Source of the DNA: Isochrysis galbana
Taxonomy: Eukaryota; Haptophyta; Isochrysidales; Isochrysidaceae
Direction: 5' to 3'
Length of the DNA stretch: 64,000 bases
NCBI GenBank assembly: GCA_018136815.1
Contig: CM030945.1
Location: 1,990,091-2,054,090, forward strand
The notes beneath the pieces are model-generated. The model was given only the letters and a program-made list of their open reading frames with translations, was not told where the DNA came from and did not search any database. Position 1 is the stretch's first letter, and each line of letters starts with the position of its first letter. Positions 30,255 to 41,426 of this stretch are shown in pieces. The position numbers and the translations under genes were made by a program.

Positions 30255-32563
30255 ATGCTGCCTCCGGCCCTGCTGCGCGCGCTCCCGCTCGTCCGTTCGC
30301 TGGGCGGAGCAATCTCCAGCCGGCGGCTGCCCTCGCTCGTGCCGCCGCTCGAGTTCAGCTCGCGGATCGACGCTCTGCCTGCGGGTAAGAGAGGGAGGCG
30401 GGGCGAGGGGTCGGGGGGTGGGGGTGCCAGAGCGGGAGCATCGAGGGGGCATGAGGAGAGCTGGTGGCAGTGAGGGAGAGAGTGAGAGGGATGGAGGACG
30501 AGCGGAAGGGACAGGGAAGGTGGCTGTGGCAAGGGAGAAGCGGTGGCGCGAGGGACGAAAGGTAGCGCTCGGGACGAGCCGCTCTCATGCCCAGCGCTCG
30601 ACCCCCTCACATCGCTAGCCCTACCTGATTGAGCTCTCCGCGGCCACTCCGCCCCATTGTATCGACTACAGGCTCCTCCTCCATTGACAATGATGTATAC
30701 GACGACGCGAGTGGGCAGACGTGGCATGACGTGGATAGGACGCAGCAGCTCGCCACGTTGCATCTTCTCAACAAGGTGTGCACCGCGGCCCTAGTGCCCT
30801 TGAACTGTTCGCCCCTGCGTCATGCGGCCAGCATGGACGCTGTGCTCCACAACACGTCTTCATCATCGTCCTTACTCTGGCAGGCGCGCATCCCCTACTT
30901 TGATCGCGTCTGGCGCCAGCAGCTCAATCTAGGCGTCACGTCCTCCCCCAGCCAGCGGCCGGGCGCTTTCCTCGAGGTGGGCTGTGGTGGCGGAGTGTGT
31001 AGCGTTGAGCTTGCCAGACTTGGCTACCACATCACCGGAGTGGATCCAGCTGTCAATGCTCTCGATCAAGCCCGTGCGCACGCGAGGCAGCAAGGCCTCG
31101 AGCACCGGACCGTCTTCCAGCAAGGCAAGACTAGCACTGCATGGCCTACCGCGATAAGGCTTCGGCACGCACTCGCCCAGTACTAGCTAAACTTCAGTCG
31201 ACGGCCTTCCGCACTTCGCTCTGCAAATGTCGAGCGCCTCTCACCTCCACATGTGCGTGGATGCGCAGGCTCAGCCTACAACTTGTCCTGCTTCCCGGAT
31301 GCCTCGTTCGACGGTGTGGTGATGGCCGACGTCCTCGAGCACCTGCTCGACCTACCGACCGCCATTAGGTGCGCCCAACATGCAACCGCAGCTGGTGAAC
31401 TACGGGACCGCAGCAGACTTGAATGCCGATTGCATAAGCCGTCGGTCCTTTGCAACCATTAAGCCACAGCTAGCCATCGAGGTCACGCTCGACGGGCAGT
31501 GTCCGCCTCGCCAGCCCACGCACGCCCTTCGCATACCCCCACAGCGAGGTGCAACGTGTGCTCAAGCCAGGCGGCGTACTGGTCTTCGACACGATCAACC
31601 GGACTTTCAAGTCGTACATCGCAACCATCGTCTTGGCGCAGGTCCGCGCCCTCTCTTCCGACGCTCAATTGACTTGCACTGAATATGTGGTAGCGGCGCT
31701 GACCTCATCATAAACGCGTCTCCTCCTCGACCGGCGCGCCACACAGGAAGTGTTAAAGATTGTTCCGCCTAACGTGCACGACTGGAGACTGTACATCAAG
31801 CCGCACGAACTAAGCTTTCTCTTGCAGGTAGAGGATGGGAGCATACGCGCTCGCTTCCCTTGCACCATGAGTTCATGTGAGAATCGCAAGGAGGCACAGT
31901 CTCTAGGCTGTAGTGCTGGATGGCGTCTGCGAACCGCCTTGCTTCGACCTTGGGCATCACCTTTGATACCTTTTTGCCAACCTCCTCAACACACAGAGCC
32001 ACGGCTTTCTTGTAGACACCATGCAGTTTCGAGGCATGGCTCCACGGCTCGCCCCCGACCTACCCGAACTGATGCGCAACATTGCACGGGCGCGGGAGCG
32101 AGGAGGGTTCCCGTCGCCGCCACTCTCTGACTTTGTCGAGGTAGCTGGCAACCGTACACCGCACCTATCCATTGCTACCCTTGGCACCTCGTTCATCGCG
32201 ATGCACACATGGAGGGGTTGGTGTCACGGGCCTTGTATGCACTCACACCCCGCGTCCGCCCTGCGTGGTCAGGTGGCATCGATCGAGGTGAACTATCTTG
32301 GCTGGGCACAACGCGTGGCCGAACGCATCAAGGGCGAGGCACAACCTAGAGACGCGCAGGGCACCGTATCGCCTGTGTCGCAAGGGCCTGTCGAGACGTC
32401 AGGCGCGGAGTCCTGGCAAGAGCCGGCGAGGGTTGCGTCACAAGCAGATTCAGTTCACACGAGGATCATGGCTCCGCCGCGCGAATTGGGCAGCGAAATG
32501 CGTAGGATGCGGAGGGGGGCACGAGCGCAACATACCAGGACAACTGCTCACGTCGGTCTCTAG
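30255..32563 (+). CDS. COQ3: Ubiquinone biosynthesis O-methyltransferase
   Basis: SAM-dependent enzyme doing the two O-methylations of coenzyme Q synthesis, normally on the mitochondrial inner membrane. Eight exons join in frame: 30255-30384, 30672-30775, 30884-31124, 31269-31368, 31545-31641, 31747-31827, 31997-32140 and 32273-32563; ~395 aa. The intron after 31124 uses a GC donor (CAAG|GCAAGA); the rest are GT-AG. Residues 1-27 (MLPPALLRALPLVRSLGG...SRR) look like a mitochondrial presequence. Motif I is LEVGCGGGVC, followed by GVDPA, then DVLEHLLD, VLKPGGVLVFDTINRTFKS, VPPNVHDWRLYIKP and VNYLGWAQ, all family landmarks. The last ~60 residues after VNYLGWAQ are unusual, so the real stop or an extra intron may differ. 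Confidence 0.9.
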
Positions 32564-33865
32564 ACATTCGAATGGGGTTGCACGAAGGCGCACCATACGG
32601 GCGTCCTCGGCAATGAAGCTTTAGGCGCAGCCTATCGGTACGTTTTTTGGTAGGCAGCGGAGCTCTAGGTGATGTTGGTCGTGTAGGGCTCGCGGTGGCA
32701 CGGGGCGCGAGATACACACCGAAAGCTACGCCCCGCCACATGTTCATCGCCACTCGTGAAGGGCGTTTTCCCGTCAATCCGATTGGCTCCGAGCCCGGCA
32801 TGCCCATAATACCGAGGCCCCTCTAGGGCCCCATTTGAACTATGAGTGATCTGCTGGCTAGCGGTAGCGAGGGCCGTCGTCATTTTATAGCAAGCTTTTT
32901 ACCCTGCCATCCACCATCCCATCTGACAAGTTGTAAAAGCCCTAGTTAGACCACCCCAATGGGCTCATGAGCGACGCGCACAGCCTGTTGTATTCCTGCC
33001 CATCTGAAGGCTGTAGGTATGAATATTCGTGTAAGGTACGCGCTCACAATTACAACTGAACAGTTCCCCGTGTTGCCACTGACGCACAAGACACACAGAT
33101 TCGGACTCCCCATGGTCTCAAGTCCATCCAGGTTTGCAGATTTTGGTCTCGAAATTTGCGATTCGAATTTTGTTTTTGCTATCACTATAATTGTTATGGA
33201 CGGTCTAGCTGCTGCATGTATAGCACGCAGACGGTCCACACTGACACTGATACATATTTCGTTGTGTTTTGGGCGTGCGTAGTGAGTGAGGGGGAGATAT
33301 GAGCTTCACATTATGATTATGTCAACAATTCTCTGTTTTATGAGATGAAGTGTGAAGTGTGAAGTGAGGCTGTCACTTTACGACACGATACTTTTCCGAT
33401 AGCCGATAGCAACGCCAAGTATTCAGTCATAACGCCGATATATTCACGTATTACGGGGGCAGATTGTCTACCTGACGGGCATGGAAAAAGCCCGCAGAAA
33501 TGAGAAAGAGAGAGAGAGAGAGAAGGAAGTCCATCGGGGAGAGAACTCTCGCTCGGCTTACCGCGCGGTCAACCCCCGAGTTAGGGGCGAAGTTAGGGGT
33601 CAGCAGAACTTATATACCTAAAAAGCCGGGAGGGGCGTGACAAAAAAAGGGAACCTCGAGTTGCACCCTCTTACGCGAACCGTCTGCTGGCGGCTGAGGC
33701 CGGGGGGGTTGCCGAGACACAATGGTATAGCCTCAGTACCATATATATGCATCGACAAACTAGGGATGTTTTGGGACAAGAATAGGTCAAAAAGCTGAAG
33801 CGCCTATTTCGGCGCTTCGCTTTATCAAATAAACAACGTGGATATGTTAAACAATGCAGCGAGAG
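32564..33865. other. Intergenic, no gene seen
   Basis: COQ3 3' flank. Contains a string near 32940-32960 (AAGCCCTAGTTAGACCACCCC) that resembles the hAT-like TIR of 25417 in reverse, a (GA)n run near 33500 and low-complexity AT-rich stretches at 33300-33450. No exon was recognised. Confidence 0.4.
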
Positions 33866-33869
33866 GTGC

Positions 33870-34078
33870 CCCGCGAGACTCGAGGCAGGACTCGCGAGGG
33901 CACTGGATTTTACTCTGTAGTCCGAGCCGGAGTCCGAATTGTGTTTTGACCCTCGAGTCCTCGTTCTCTCTCTCTCTCTCTCCTCTTTTTCTGGTGAGCG
34001 CTCCTGGTTCTGCTCATCAGAGGGGTTCGTTTAACGTATGTTTCCGGCCTGTTACCGTGAATGTTTGAGTGCAGAGTG
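33870..34078 (+). repeat. ~205-bp direct repeat, copy 1
   Basis: Nearly identical to 37735-37945: GAGACTCGAGGCAGGACTCG, CCGGAGTCCGAATTGTG, CTCGAGTCCTCG, a (CT)n run, TGGTGAGCGCTCCTGGTTC, GTTTAACGTATG and TTTCCGGCCTGTTAC. The two copies flank PIG-U and a LINE fragment. Confidence 0.85.
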
Positions 34079-34127
34079 TTGATTTGTGTTTTTGTACCCA
34101 CTGTATCGCCTGTTGGTGACCTGCCGC

Positions 34128-34430
34128 CCCCTGAGTACCCCCAAGCCCCGAGTCTTCCGAGTCATCCTTTCGAGTCTACGAGTCCCTACGAGTCCCAAGT
34201 AAGCGGTATCTGCTCGCCGCGCCCTTTCTTACATCCTCAATCCCTCCGATTCGCGTTCCGTGCCACTCTCCCGTCCAATTTCACATGCCCGTCATTTGCC
34301 CTCCCCGTTCTCCCGATGAGCCCGTTCCGGGCTCCCCGGATGAACCGTGCGCCGCGCTAGCCGCCGGTGCGCCCTCGCGGCTCGTTTCCAAAGAGGAAAC
34401 GAGCTTCGCTCCGACAGCCGTACGGAGCGT
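34128..34430 (+). repeat. Dispersed ~300-bp repeat, copy 1
   Basis: Matches the minus strand of 54770-55130: GAGTACCCCCAAGCCCCGAG, GATACCGCTTGC (complement), CCGTTCTCCCGATGAGCCC, GGGCTCCCCGGATGAACC, and a perfect hairpin CTCGTTTCC-AAAGA-GGAAACGAG at 34380-34402. Confidence 0.8.
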
Positions 34431-34717
34431 TCGTTCTAACAATGAATAGAGTGGGTATGCTTGTCGCATTGGCTCTAGGCGGCAGGCGTAGCCGCATACT
34501 AACATACTAATGACCTTACAAGAGCTCTTATGTTAAGCCCCAATGTACCCTCCCCAAACACTATACCTTTGATGGAGCCCCTAGGTGAAGTTCGTAGCCC
34601 TTCCATTCAACGTTCAATCAACCCAAAGCCCACGCCCAAGCGTGCGACGCATCTCAGTTTTGGAACGGAGGTAGAAATAGTACATTTAAAAAATTGGATA
34701 AAATTAAAACTTCACAT

Positions 34718-34776
34718 GGTCCTCTTTCGACGGAACACGACCTTAGGTGTGTAGCCCTGAATCTTCAGGTGTTTTT
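34718..34776 (+). mobile_element. Isolated TIR end next to a LINE 3' tail
   Basis: 34718-34745 (GGTCCTCTTTCGACGGAAC...) equals the right end of the 1.9-kb TIR family. It is followed directly by GTGTGTAGCCCTGAATCTTC and a T-run, the 3' end of the LINE family seen at 62885-62920. Confidence 0.6.
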
Positions 34777-35317
34777 TTATTCCTAGCCTTGATTGATTGT
34801 CATGGCTCATGGCAACTAATAACTATGTTTTAAGTTCATGCTTGATGATTCACATGTCACATGACACATGGGGGAAGCGCCTCTGTGTCATCCCCCTCAG
34901 GCTCCAACTCCACTGCGAGGGCCCCTCAGTCGTGACTACCGAGCTGCTGGCTGCTCTACCCGGCGACGCTTGCGTGTCGTTCGAGCGCACTTCAGACCGG
35001 CCGGTCCCTCACTCAGCACTACTCTAGGGTCATTCAACCGCAACAAGAAAACTTACGAAAAGCCCATCTCTAGCGCGGGATCCCGCCTTCCCGCGCGTCG
35101 CCTGATTCGTGCCAACGCCCCATCACCGTCATCGACGTACTCGCCTCCCCTCCGTCGTGGCCCCTGCCAAACTGGCCGAGGCTGCCTCCCTGTCCTCCCT
35201 GATCTTTCTACGATCTATTGTGAGAGGAGAGCAGAACGCTCGCCCAATCCTTACCTCCCTGTCGCTGCACACGGCCTTTCGGCCTCTGTCACCATTCCGC
35301 TCTTCTCTGCACCACTG

Positions 35318-36697
35318 ATGTTGCTCTGGCTGGTTGGGCTGACTGCGCGAATCGCTACCCGCCAGTGGGCTCTCGCGTCGCCTCCACTTTTCCTCCACGA
35401 CATCTCCACTCCCTTCACAGACCGGCTCTCACTCTTGGAGTGCGGGTTCGAATTCAAATTCGGTTTCGGCTCTGCGAGCAGAGATGGGGATTGTGAGATG
35501 TGCGGGACCAGCGGGACTGGCGTACTGACGCAACTACCGTATTCATTCCCCTCGGTGTGCAAGCATCCACCGCTTCTTGTCGCCATTCTTCCTGGCCCCC
35601 ACGAGAACTCTCTCTTCCTACTACTCCTGCTCGCCGAGACTACGACATTCTTCCTACTCGCCTTGTTCTCGTCTCTTGCGCCTGGCTGGCCTACCCCAGC
35701 GGGGAGGACGCAGCCAAGACGCAGCCCAAGATTGAGCCGCGCCTCATCGTACAGGTCTCCGGCCAGCACGGCCGCGGGCCCAGTAGTCTACGCAGTCTCT
35801 CCGCACATCATCGGCGGGTGCGCTTTGTTGTCGACAGCCTCTCTTGCCCACACGCCGCTGATGGGTGCCCTCGTGCTTTCAGCATTCGACCGACCGGCGG
35901 CGGCGGCTGCTTGTCTCGCACTCAGTACGTATCTCGCTCCCGACGCAATTTGGCTGCTGCCCGTGCTTGCCGTTCCACGACTCCCACCATCAAATAGTCG
36001 GGCTCATGAGGCTGTGGCCACTTTGGAGAGATGCTCTGGCGACTCGGCTACAGCCCTGCCAACTGGTCTGTGGGTGCGAGCCATGCGCTTCGGGGCCTCG
36101 TGGCTGCTTAGCTGCTCTGCATTTCTCTTGGCTTCGCGTGCCATGGCTGGCTCGTGGGCCTTCTTGAATCCCTATGTGCAATGGACTGCTGTTTCGGACG
36201 TTACCCCCAACTTAGGGTTATGGTGGTACCTCTTCTCCGTGCATAGACCGCCGACTGGCGTCCCGCTCAAAACAGCATTGCATGTTCTGCCCCACCTCTG
36301 CCTGCCACACTTGGTCTGGGCGCTACCTCTGGCTCCAAGCCTCGGGGCGACTCTCGCCTTGGGTATTGTGACTGTGTTCCGTCCATATCCAACCGGTCAA
36401 GACATTTGGCTGGCTGCAGCCACACTTGTGTCACAGGTACCTATTTCTCTGTTCCGGCGTACACCTCGGCTACTTGTCGCCATTGCCGTCCTCTGCCTCT
36501 GCTTCGCCTCTTTCCGTCCCCTGGTCAGGGCCTGGCTCGTTGAGCGAGCCCTGAACGCAAATTTCGCGTACGCAGCATCGCTTGGCCTAGGTGGAGCCGA
36601 AGCGTTAATTTTCATCGACTTGTCGCGCACCGCAATGAGAACATTTAGTGACGACATTGAGCCTCTGCTAGCTAGACAGAGTAGACGGCAGCAATAA
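35318..36697 (+). CDS. PIGU: GPI transamidase subunit PIG-U
   Basis: Multi-pass ER membrane subunit of the GPI transamidase, which attaches GPI anchors to proteins. 459 codons from ATG 35318 (yeast and human ~395-435 aa); the frame is open further upstream to an ATG at 34868, but that part has no family likeness. Evidence: an N-terminal helix, ISTPFTDRLSLLECG, then LPYSFPSVCKHPPLLVAIL (family PYSG..xHxPPLL), SDVTPNLGLWWYLF (family DLTPNIGLFWYFF), FRPYPTGQD and LNANFAYAASL near the end. About eight hydrophobic segments are visible. The stretch 35443-35520 between LLECG and LPYS does not fit the family and could be a short in-frame intron. A classical mutational cause or regulator is not visible. 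Confidence 0.85.
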   Translation: MLLWLVGLTARIATRQWALASPPLFLHDISTPFTDRLSLLECGFEFKFGFGSASRDGDCEMCGTSGTGVLTQLPYSFPSVCKHPPLLVAILPGPHENSLFLLLLLAETTTFFLLALFSSLAPGWPTPAGRTQPRRSPRLSRASSYRSPASTAAGPVVYAVSPHIIGGCALLSTASLAHTPLMGALVLSAFDRPAAAAACLALSTYLAPDAIWLLPVLAVPRLPPSNSRAHEAVATLERCSGDSATALPTGLWVRAMRFGASWLLSCSAFLLASRAMAGSWAFLNPYVQWTAVSDVTPNLGLWWYLFSVHRPPTGVPLKTALHVLPHLCLPHLVWALPLAPSLGATLALGIVTVFRPYPTGQDIWLAAATLVSQVPISLFRRTPRLLVAIAVLCLCFASFRPLVRAWLVERALNANFAYAASLGLGGAEALIFIDLSRTAMRTFSDDIEPLLARQSRRQQ

Positions 36698-36789
36698 TCC
36701 ATTAGTGTATTTGCCGGGTGCAAGATGCTTATCGTGCCTTGCCCTCCGTCCTCCCCTCTTGCTCATGGGCGCACAACCTTCCTGGTCCC

Positions 36790-37470
36790 AGATCTATGAT
36801 TGCTACTACCAACGGCTAGCATCTGTGGAAACAACGCGCTTCCGGCTTTCTGGAAGCAAGCACTCGAAAATTTCAGACGTATCAAGTTCCTAAGGGCAAA
36901 CAACACGCGGGAAGGGACCCAAGGCTCCCCGGTATGGCACAACCACTTTCATAAAGCTCCGGCGGTACACCACTCACACAGGGCTAAGTGGGAGTCCCTA
37001 CAGACAGTTATCGTGCACAACACTATGAACCCGGACACGGGGGATGTGCACACCACGGAAGAATGCGCGGCATACTTGCCGGAAGGTGAACGATGGATAC
37101 GCCATAGAGGGAACTATATATCAATAGGTCCTTTTCTAAAGTCGAAAGTCGTGGGGAAAGATAGCCGAATGGTCTAGAGCAACAATAGCAGACGCCAATA
37201 TCGACTGCATAGATCTTCTTAAAAAGAAAGAGGTGTCTCCACCCCCCGCCTCGGAAGAACATGAGTTAGCCCCCCAGGAAGACCCAGACGCGCACGATCT
37301 GGGAGACGTGCTCGTAGACAGAGAGCATAGATACTTTTTGCGCCGGAATGGCGACTATTATGAAGTCAAGCTAAACGTTATGGGTTATGGGAGAAGGCCA
37401 TACATATCCATGGGCGGGTCAGCCCGCAGTCATTACCGGACAAGCTATACACCCCGCTGAAGTGGGGACG
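36790..37470 (+). mobile_element. LINE fragment (post-RT region)
   Basis: Frames give NNALPAFWKQALENFRRIKF, then VHTTEECAAYLP, and later FLRRNGDYYEVKLN, colinear with 61200-61740 of the long LINE. There are frameshifts and no RT core. It lies ~90 bp beyond the PIG-U stop. Confidence 0.8.
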
Positions 37471-37489
37471 AGCATACGATGGGCCAGCC

Positions 37490-37740
37490 GAAACGTCGCC
37501 CCCGCGCGGAAGTCCCCCAGCCCCAGCGCGTCCCTCAGCGTTCTCCAGCGTTCCCCAGCGTCCCCCAGCGTCCCTCAGCGCCCCTAAGCGCCCCTCAGCG
37601 CCCCTCAGCGCCCCTCAGCGTCCATCAGCGGTGTCCTTCAGCGGTGTCCCGCAGCGCGTCCTTCAGCGTCCTTCAGCGTCCTTCAGCGTCCTTCAGCGCT
37701 GTCCCGCAGCGCGTCCTTCAGCGTCCTTCGGCGCTGCCCC
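37490..37740. repeat. ~10-bp minisatellite (CGTCCYTCAG)n
   Basis: Repeats of CGTCCCTCAG, CGCCCCTCAG and CGTCCTTCAG with a few longer variants (CGGTGTCCTTCAG). Confidence 0.9.
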
Positions 37741-37945
37741 GTGAGACTCGAGGCAGGACTCGCGAGGGCACCGGATTTTACTCCATAGTCCGAGCCGGAG
37801 TCCGAATTGTGTTTTGACCCTCGAGTCCTCGTTCTCTCTCTCTCTCTCCTCTTTTTCTGGTGAGCGCTCCTGGTTCTGCTCATCAGAGGGGGGTTCGTTT
37901 AACGTATGTTTCCGGCCTGTTACTGTTACTGTTACTGTTTGAGTA
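37735..37945 (+). repeat. ~205-bp direct repeat, copy 2
   Basis: Second copy of 33870-34078, same orientation, differing mainly by a shorter (CT)n run and a trailing TTACTG triplication. It runs into a LINE RT fragment. Confidence 0.85.
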
Positions 37946-37964
37946 TTTGTGTGCTCCGACAACT

Positions 37965-38285
37965 TAGCAAAGTGATAGGAACTATAATATCGGAAAACCT
38001 GCTGGGATTCGTGCCTAGGAGACTCATCAGCGAGGCCACGCACCTCCACCAACTAACCAGAGCCTACCTTGACGAGACCGGAGATCAAGGCCTACTATTA
38101 GCCCTTGACTGGGAGAAAGCCTTCGATAGAGTGAGCTGGGAGTTCTACCATCTCGCTCTTAAGCTTCTTAACTTCGGGCCGAACTTCCAATCATTAGCAA
38201 AAGCACTCACGAGCGAGAAACGCTCGGCGGGAGTTAGAATGGAGAATGGGAGCCGGGTAGGGCTAGGCAGGAATATCAACATATC
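37965..38285 (+). mobile_element. LINE reverse transcriptase fragment (fingers and motif A)
   Basis: Encodes ISENLLGFVPRRLISEA ... LLLALDWEKAFDRVSWEFYH ... NFGPNFQSLAKAL. LDWEKAFDRVSW carries the first catalytic Asp of a LINE RT. This is the part missing from the long copy at 58.8-62.9 kb, so it helps to reconstruct the family layout. It ends at a GCAGGAATAT boundary and a CATATTTGGG-rich stretch. Confidence 0.85.
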
Positions 38286-38380
38286 GTAAAACATATTTGG
38301 GTACGATTTCGCAAAATAAATATGTCGACATATTTGCTACATATTTGGGCGGGCAGGGGCGGGTGGCTCCTACATATTTG

Positions 38381-38457
38381 GGCGGGGCGGGGCGGGGCGG
38401 GGCGGGGCGGGGCGGGGCGGGGCGGGGCGGGGCGGGGCGGGGCGGGGCGGGGCGGGG
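38381..38457. repeat. (GGGGC)n array, G-quadruplex prone
   Basis: About 15 tandem GGGGC units. Four or more G-runs within short spacing can form a G-quadruplex on the plus strand and an i-motif on the other. Confidence 0.9.
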
Positions 38458-40769
38458 ACGGGGAGACGCGAGCGCGCGAGCGCGCGCAGGGGGGCAGGGG
38501 CGTGGGGTGGGGGGAGAGTACGAGAGAGGAGACCAGAACAAGAACGAGGCGAACGAGCAAGGCAAAGCGATGCCAGGTGTTGGGGGCGAGGCGAGGCTGG
38601 CCAGCTTGTCCCCTTCTCCTTGCTCCCCTCACCGCCCGTACGGCCGCACGGCCGCTCGGGTTCGCCCGCGCGCGCGGCCGCGTAGTTCTGCGTCGCCGGC
38701 ACCATCGCCTCGAGCCTCGAACGCCGCGGCGAGCAGTTTGCTCACGAGCTCGTCGCCGTCCACCTGCGCCTGCTCCCCAATCCGCTTGGAGTCGATGCCC
38801 CTTGCTTGAGCCTTGAGGGGGAGGGGGGTATAGCGGGTAAGGGGGTGAGAGAGTGGGGTTTAGGCAATGGCGAGAAGCAGCACCGTGAGTGCGATGGGAC
38901 CCCCGTAGCTAGCAATATACGGTTGTAGTCTTGAAGACTACCGTGTAGTCTTCGGAGGGGGGGGGAAGACAACGGAAAATGTTAGCCTCATTGCCGCCTC
39001 ATTATCAACAGCCAAAGCCTCGCCACGGTCCGCCCCCCTCCCCCTGACAGTCTCCCCTATCATCTCCCTGCTTTGGGTGCCCAGGTTTGCCCTGACAACC
39101 CACTTAACAGCGCCCGACAGCCGTGGGGTCAGCAAGTGCTCGGGCGCCTGGCGAGCGCGCCGAGCGATTCCCAAATTGGTATCCTTGCGGAGACCCCAAG
39201 CGATCGGGTCGCGGCGGCACCAAGCGTAGTTGCAGCGCACATTACAATCCCGCTGGTTGTGTGCCAGATTGTACGCCCTGTAATGACGTTGCGAGTGTGC
39301 GCGTGTGCGTGATCACCTTCAGCGTCTGGAGTTTGCGTTGCGCGTTGCGTGACGGCGACGGTTATCTGCCGCACTTCCGATCGATCAAAATGTTGCATCA
39401 ATGGCGTCGAGCGTCACACACATGTGATGTTTGTGCGTAGCATGGCCCGTGCGATGTCATGTGAGCGACCAACGGTCATATCAAGCTTATATGACCGTGA
39501 TAATAGAGGTCAAAACAAACGTATTTTTAATGATAGGATCAACGAAAATAAAACACTTTATTCTCCCGTAAACGCCCGGTTTCTTCTGTGCTCAAGTCGA
39601 CTGTGAAGAGGGCTTCTTCGGACGTCGGTCCGCTGCGATGGCGCCCCGGAGAGGGGTGTCCGATGGGCCACCGGCCAGGGCTCCTCTGGAAGGCAGGCCA
39701 GAGGGGTCGAGATGGCCGGGCCTGTACCGGCATGGGTGCGCTGCCCACTTCCACCGCGGCCCAGGTGGGGCCCATCGCGTTGGCAATCGTCCAGGGGCCG
39801 GCAAATGCCGGCCTCTCGCTGTACGAGACGCCCTCGTCAGCACGCCAGCTGGTGTGGGGGGGCAGCAATTCGTTGTGAGGGCTCTTTTTTGGCGTCAGGC
39901 CTCGGCTCCTGGTCTAAGGTGACCGCAGGCGCCGCGGAAGCACCCGCGCGCGGGCGCCATGTCCCCCCACTGCAGGTCGCGTTGCCAGCGCTCGAAAGGG
40001 CCTCTGGGGCCCGACTTCAGTAGGCCATAGCGAGCGTGATTTCGTCGCTCGCGGGTAGATCCCTGCGGCAAAGTAGTAGGGAATGCCGAGTAGGGCCCCA
40101 ATCCACTGGGTCGAGTGTCTTAGGTGCCCTGTGAGTCTGTATGTGTGAATCTGCCCGTGGGTCGTTGAACGTCAATGACCGTAGTCTTCAACATTCGTAT
40201 ACAAAAAATTCGCTTTTCGCGTTCGAGTTTTTCGGTTTCAAGCTGGGGATCTATTAGATAGCGACTGTTTTAGGTGTCTGGGCACAATAAAAAAATTCTA
40301 GGATGCTAATATGACGTAGTTCCAACACTGCGAAGTCGTTGTCTTTAAAGCTACCGGTAGTCTTCGTTGCGCCCCTTCTACCGTATAGTAGCCTGGACCT
40401 TCAAGAACTTTTTTTTTCAGCCCCTGGCCCCTGGTCGAAGCAAAAACAGCGCGCGCACGACCTCCTCGAACCTCGAACCCAGAGACTCCGCTTTGAGGGA
40501 ACTGGGGAGGGGGACAAAAGGGGTTGACGGTAGATAAGGACGGGTAGTAGTAGTAGGGAGTAGCATAGTAGCATCGCGCCGTACAAGTAGCTAGCGGAAA
40601 TTTTGAAAGATTTTTTTCTAATGCCGCCGCGCGTACGCACGTACAGCGCACAGCTCGTACAGCGGCGACATATTTGCATAATTTCGACATATTTGGGCTG
40701 GTGCCTCGCATATTAACGGTATATTTTTGAAACATATTTGGGCACTTTTTTCTACATATTCCTGCCTAC

Positions 40770-40945
40770 CCCTAGAGCCGGGGGCCTGCGAGGAAGGGGT
40801 GAATGGGTGCATAGGTTATGTATCTGTGGCACCAGCACACGTCAAGGTGTACGGGCAGGTGCACTGAGGGTTGTCGTGTTAGTACCGGGCTAGTGGGAGT
40901 AGTGGTACTAATGCTCAGTTATATTCTTATATATATTGTAAAGCA
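40770..40945 (-). repeat. Dispersed ~190-bp repeat, copy 2
   Basis: Reverse complement of 15294-15490, with matching GAGCCGGGGGCCTGCGAG, CAAGGTGTACGGGCAGGTG and TGTCGTGTTAGTACCGGGC. Confidence 0.8.
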
Positions 40946-41010
40946 TTAAATAACTAGTATTTCGAGGTGATAACTAACGCTAACTGGAGTTTTAAAAAGC
41001 AAATTGCTTA

Positions 41011-41036
41011 GTCCTCTTTCGACAGAACGCGACCTT
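41011..41036 (+). mobile_element. Isolated TIR end
   Basis: GTCCTCTTTCGACAGAACGC then GACCTT, the right-end signature of the 1.9-kb TIR family. No left partner was found nearby. It sits 390 bp upstream of the ferroportin start. Confidence 0.55.
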
Positions 41037-41104
41037 GTAATCATCTTCTCATCGCGCCCTAGAGCTTGGAGGAGAGGTGAATGTGAAGAGAGAGAGACAT
41101 CTAG

Positions 41105-41345
41105 AAGGGAAAAGAGGGGGAGAGGGGGAGGGGGAGGGGGAGGGGGAGGGGGGAAGGGCGCGGGGGAGCTCTATCAAATCTTCCCGCGGCGGGGGCCCGA
41201 CGGCGCGCCAGAGAGCGAGAAGAGAGGGGCGGGTGGGTGGGGAGGCGGGTGGCGCCCGAGGGCGAGCCGGGAGCGAGTGAGACGACAAGGAGGGTGCACG
41301 CGCGCGCGCGTGCGCGCGCGCACACACACACTCACACACACACAC
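41105..41345. repeat. Simple repeats in the ferroportin 5' flank
   Basis: (GGGGGA)n at 41115-41155 and alternating CG/CA runs at 41300-41345 (GCGCGCGCGTGCGCGCGCGC then CA repeats), a sequence type that can adopt Z-DNA. This is probably promoter or 5' UTR. Confidence 0.6.
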
Positions 41346-41426
41346 CGAGCAGTTGAGAGTTGAGAGCCGCCGCACGAGCAAGAGAAGAAGGAAGGAAGCC
41401 CCCTCCGCGCCGGACGTTGAGAGAAC

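Larger units (their letters stand above)
38286..41010. other. Repeat-rich intergenic, no gene assigned
   Basis: Contains a (GGGGC)n array, ACATATTTGGGC motifs at 38300-38380 and again at 40660-40760, a palindrome AGTCTTGAAGACT near 38930, and open frames at 39540-40100 (for example minus WQRDLQWGDMAPARG) that I cannot assign. A short minus frame at 38690-38810 (GIDSKRIGEQAQVDGDELVS) looks protein-like but is isolated. Confidence 0.4.

Noticed and set aside
35449-35459. GGTTCGAATTC, a perfect match to a tRNA B-box
   Set aside because: No complementary T-stem, acceptor stem or anticodon arm can be built around it, and it lies in the PIG-U reading frame.
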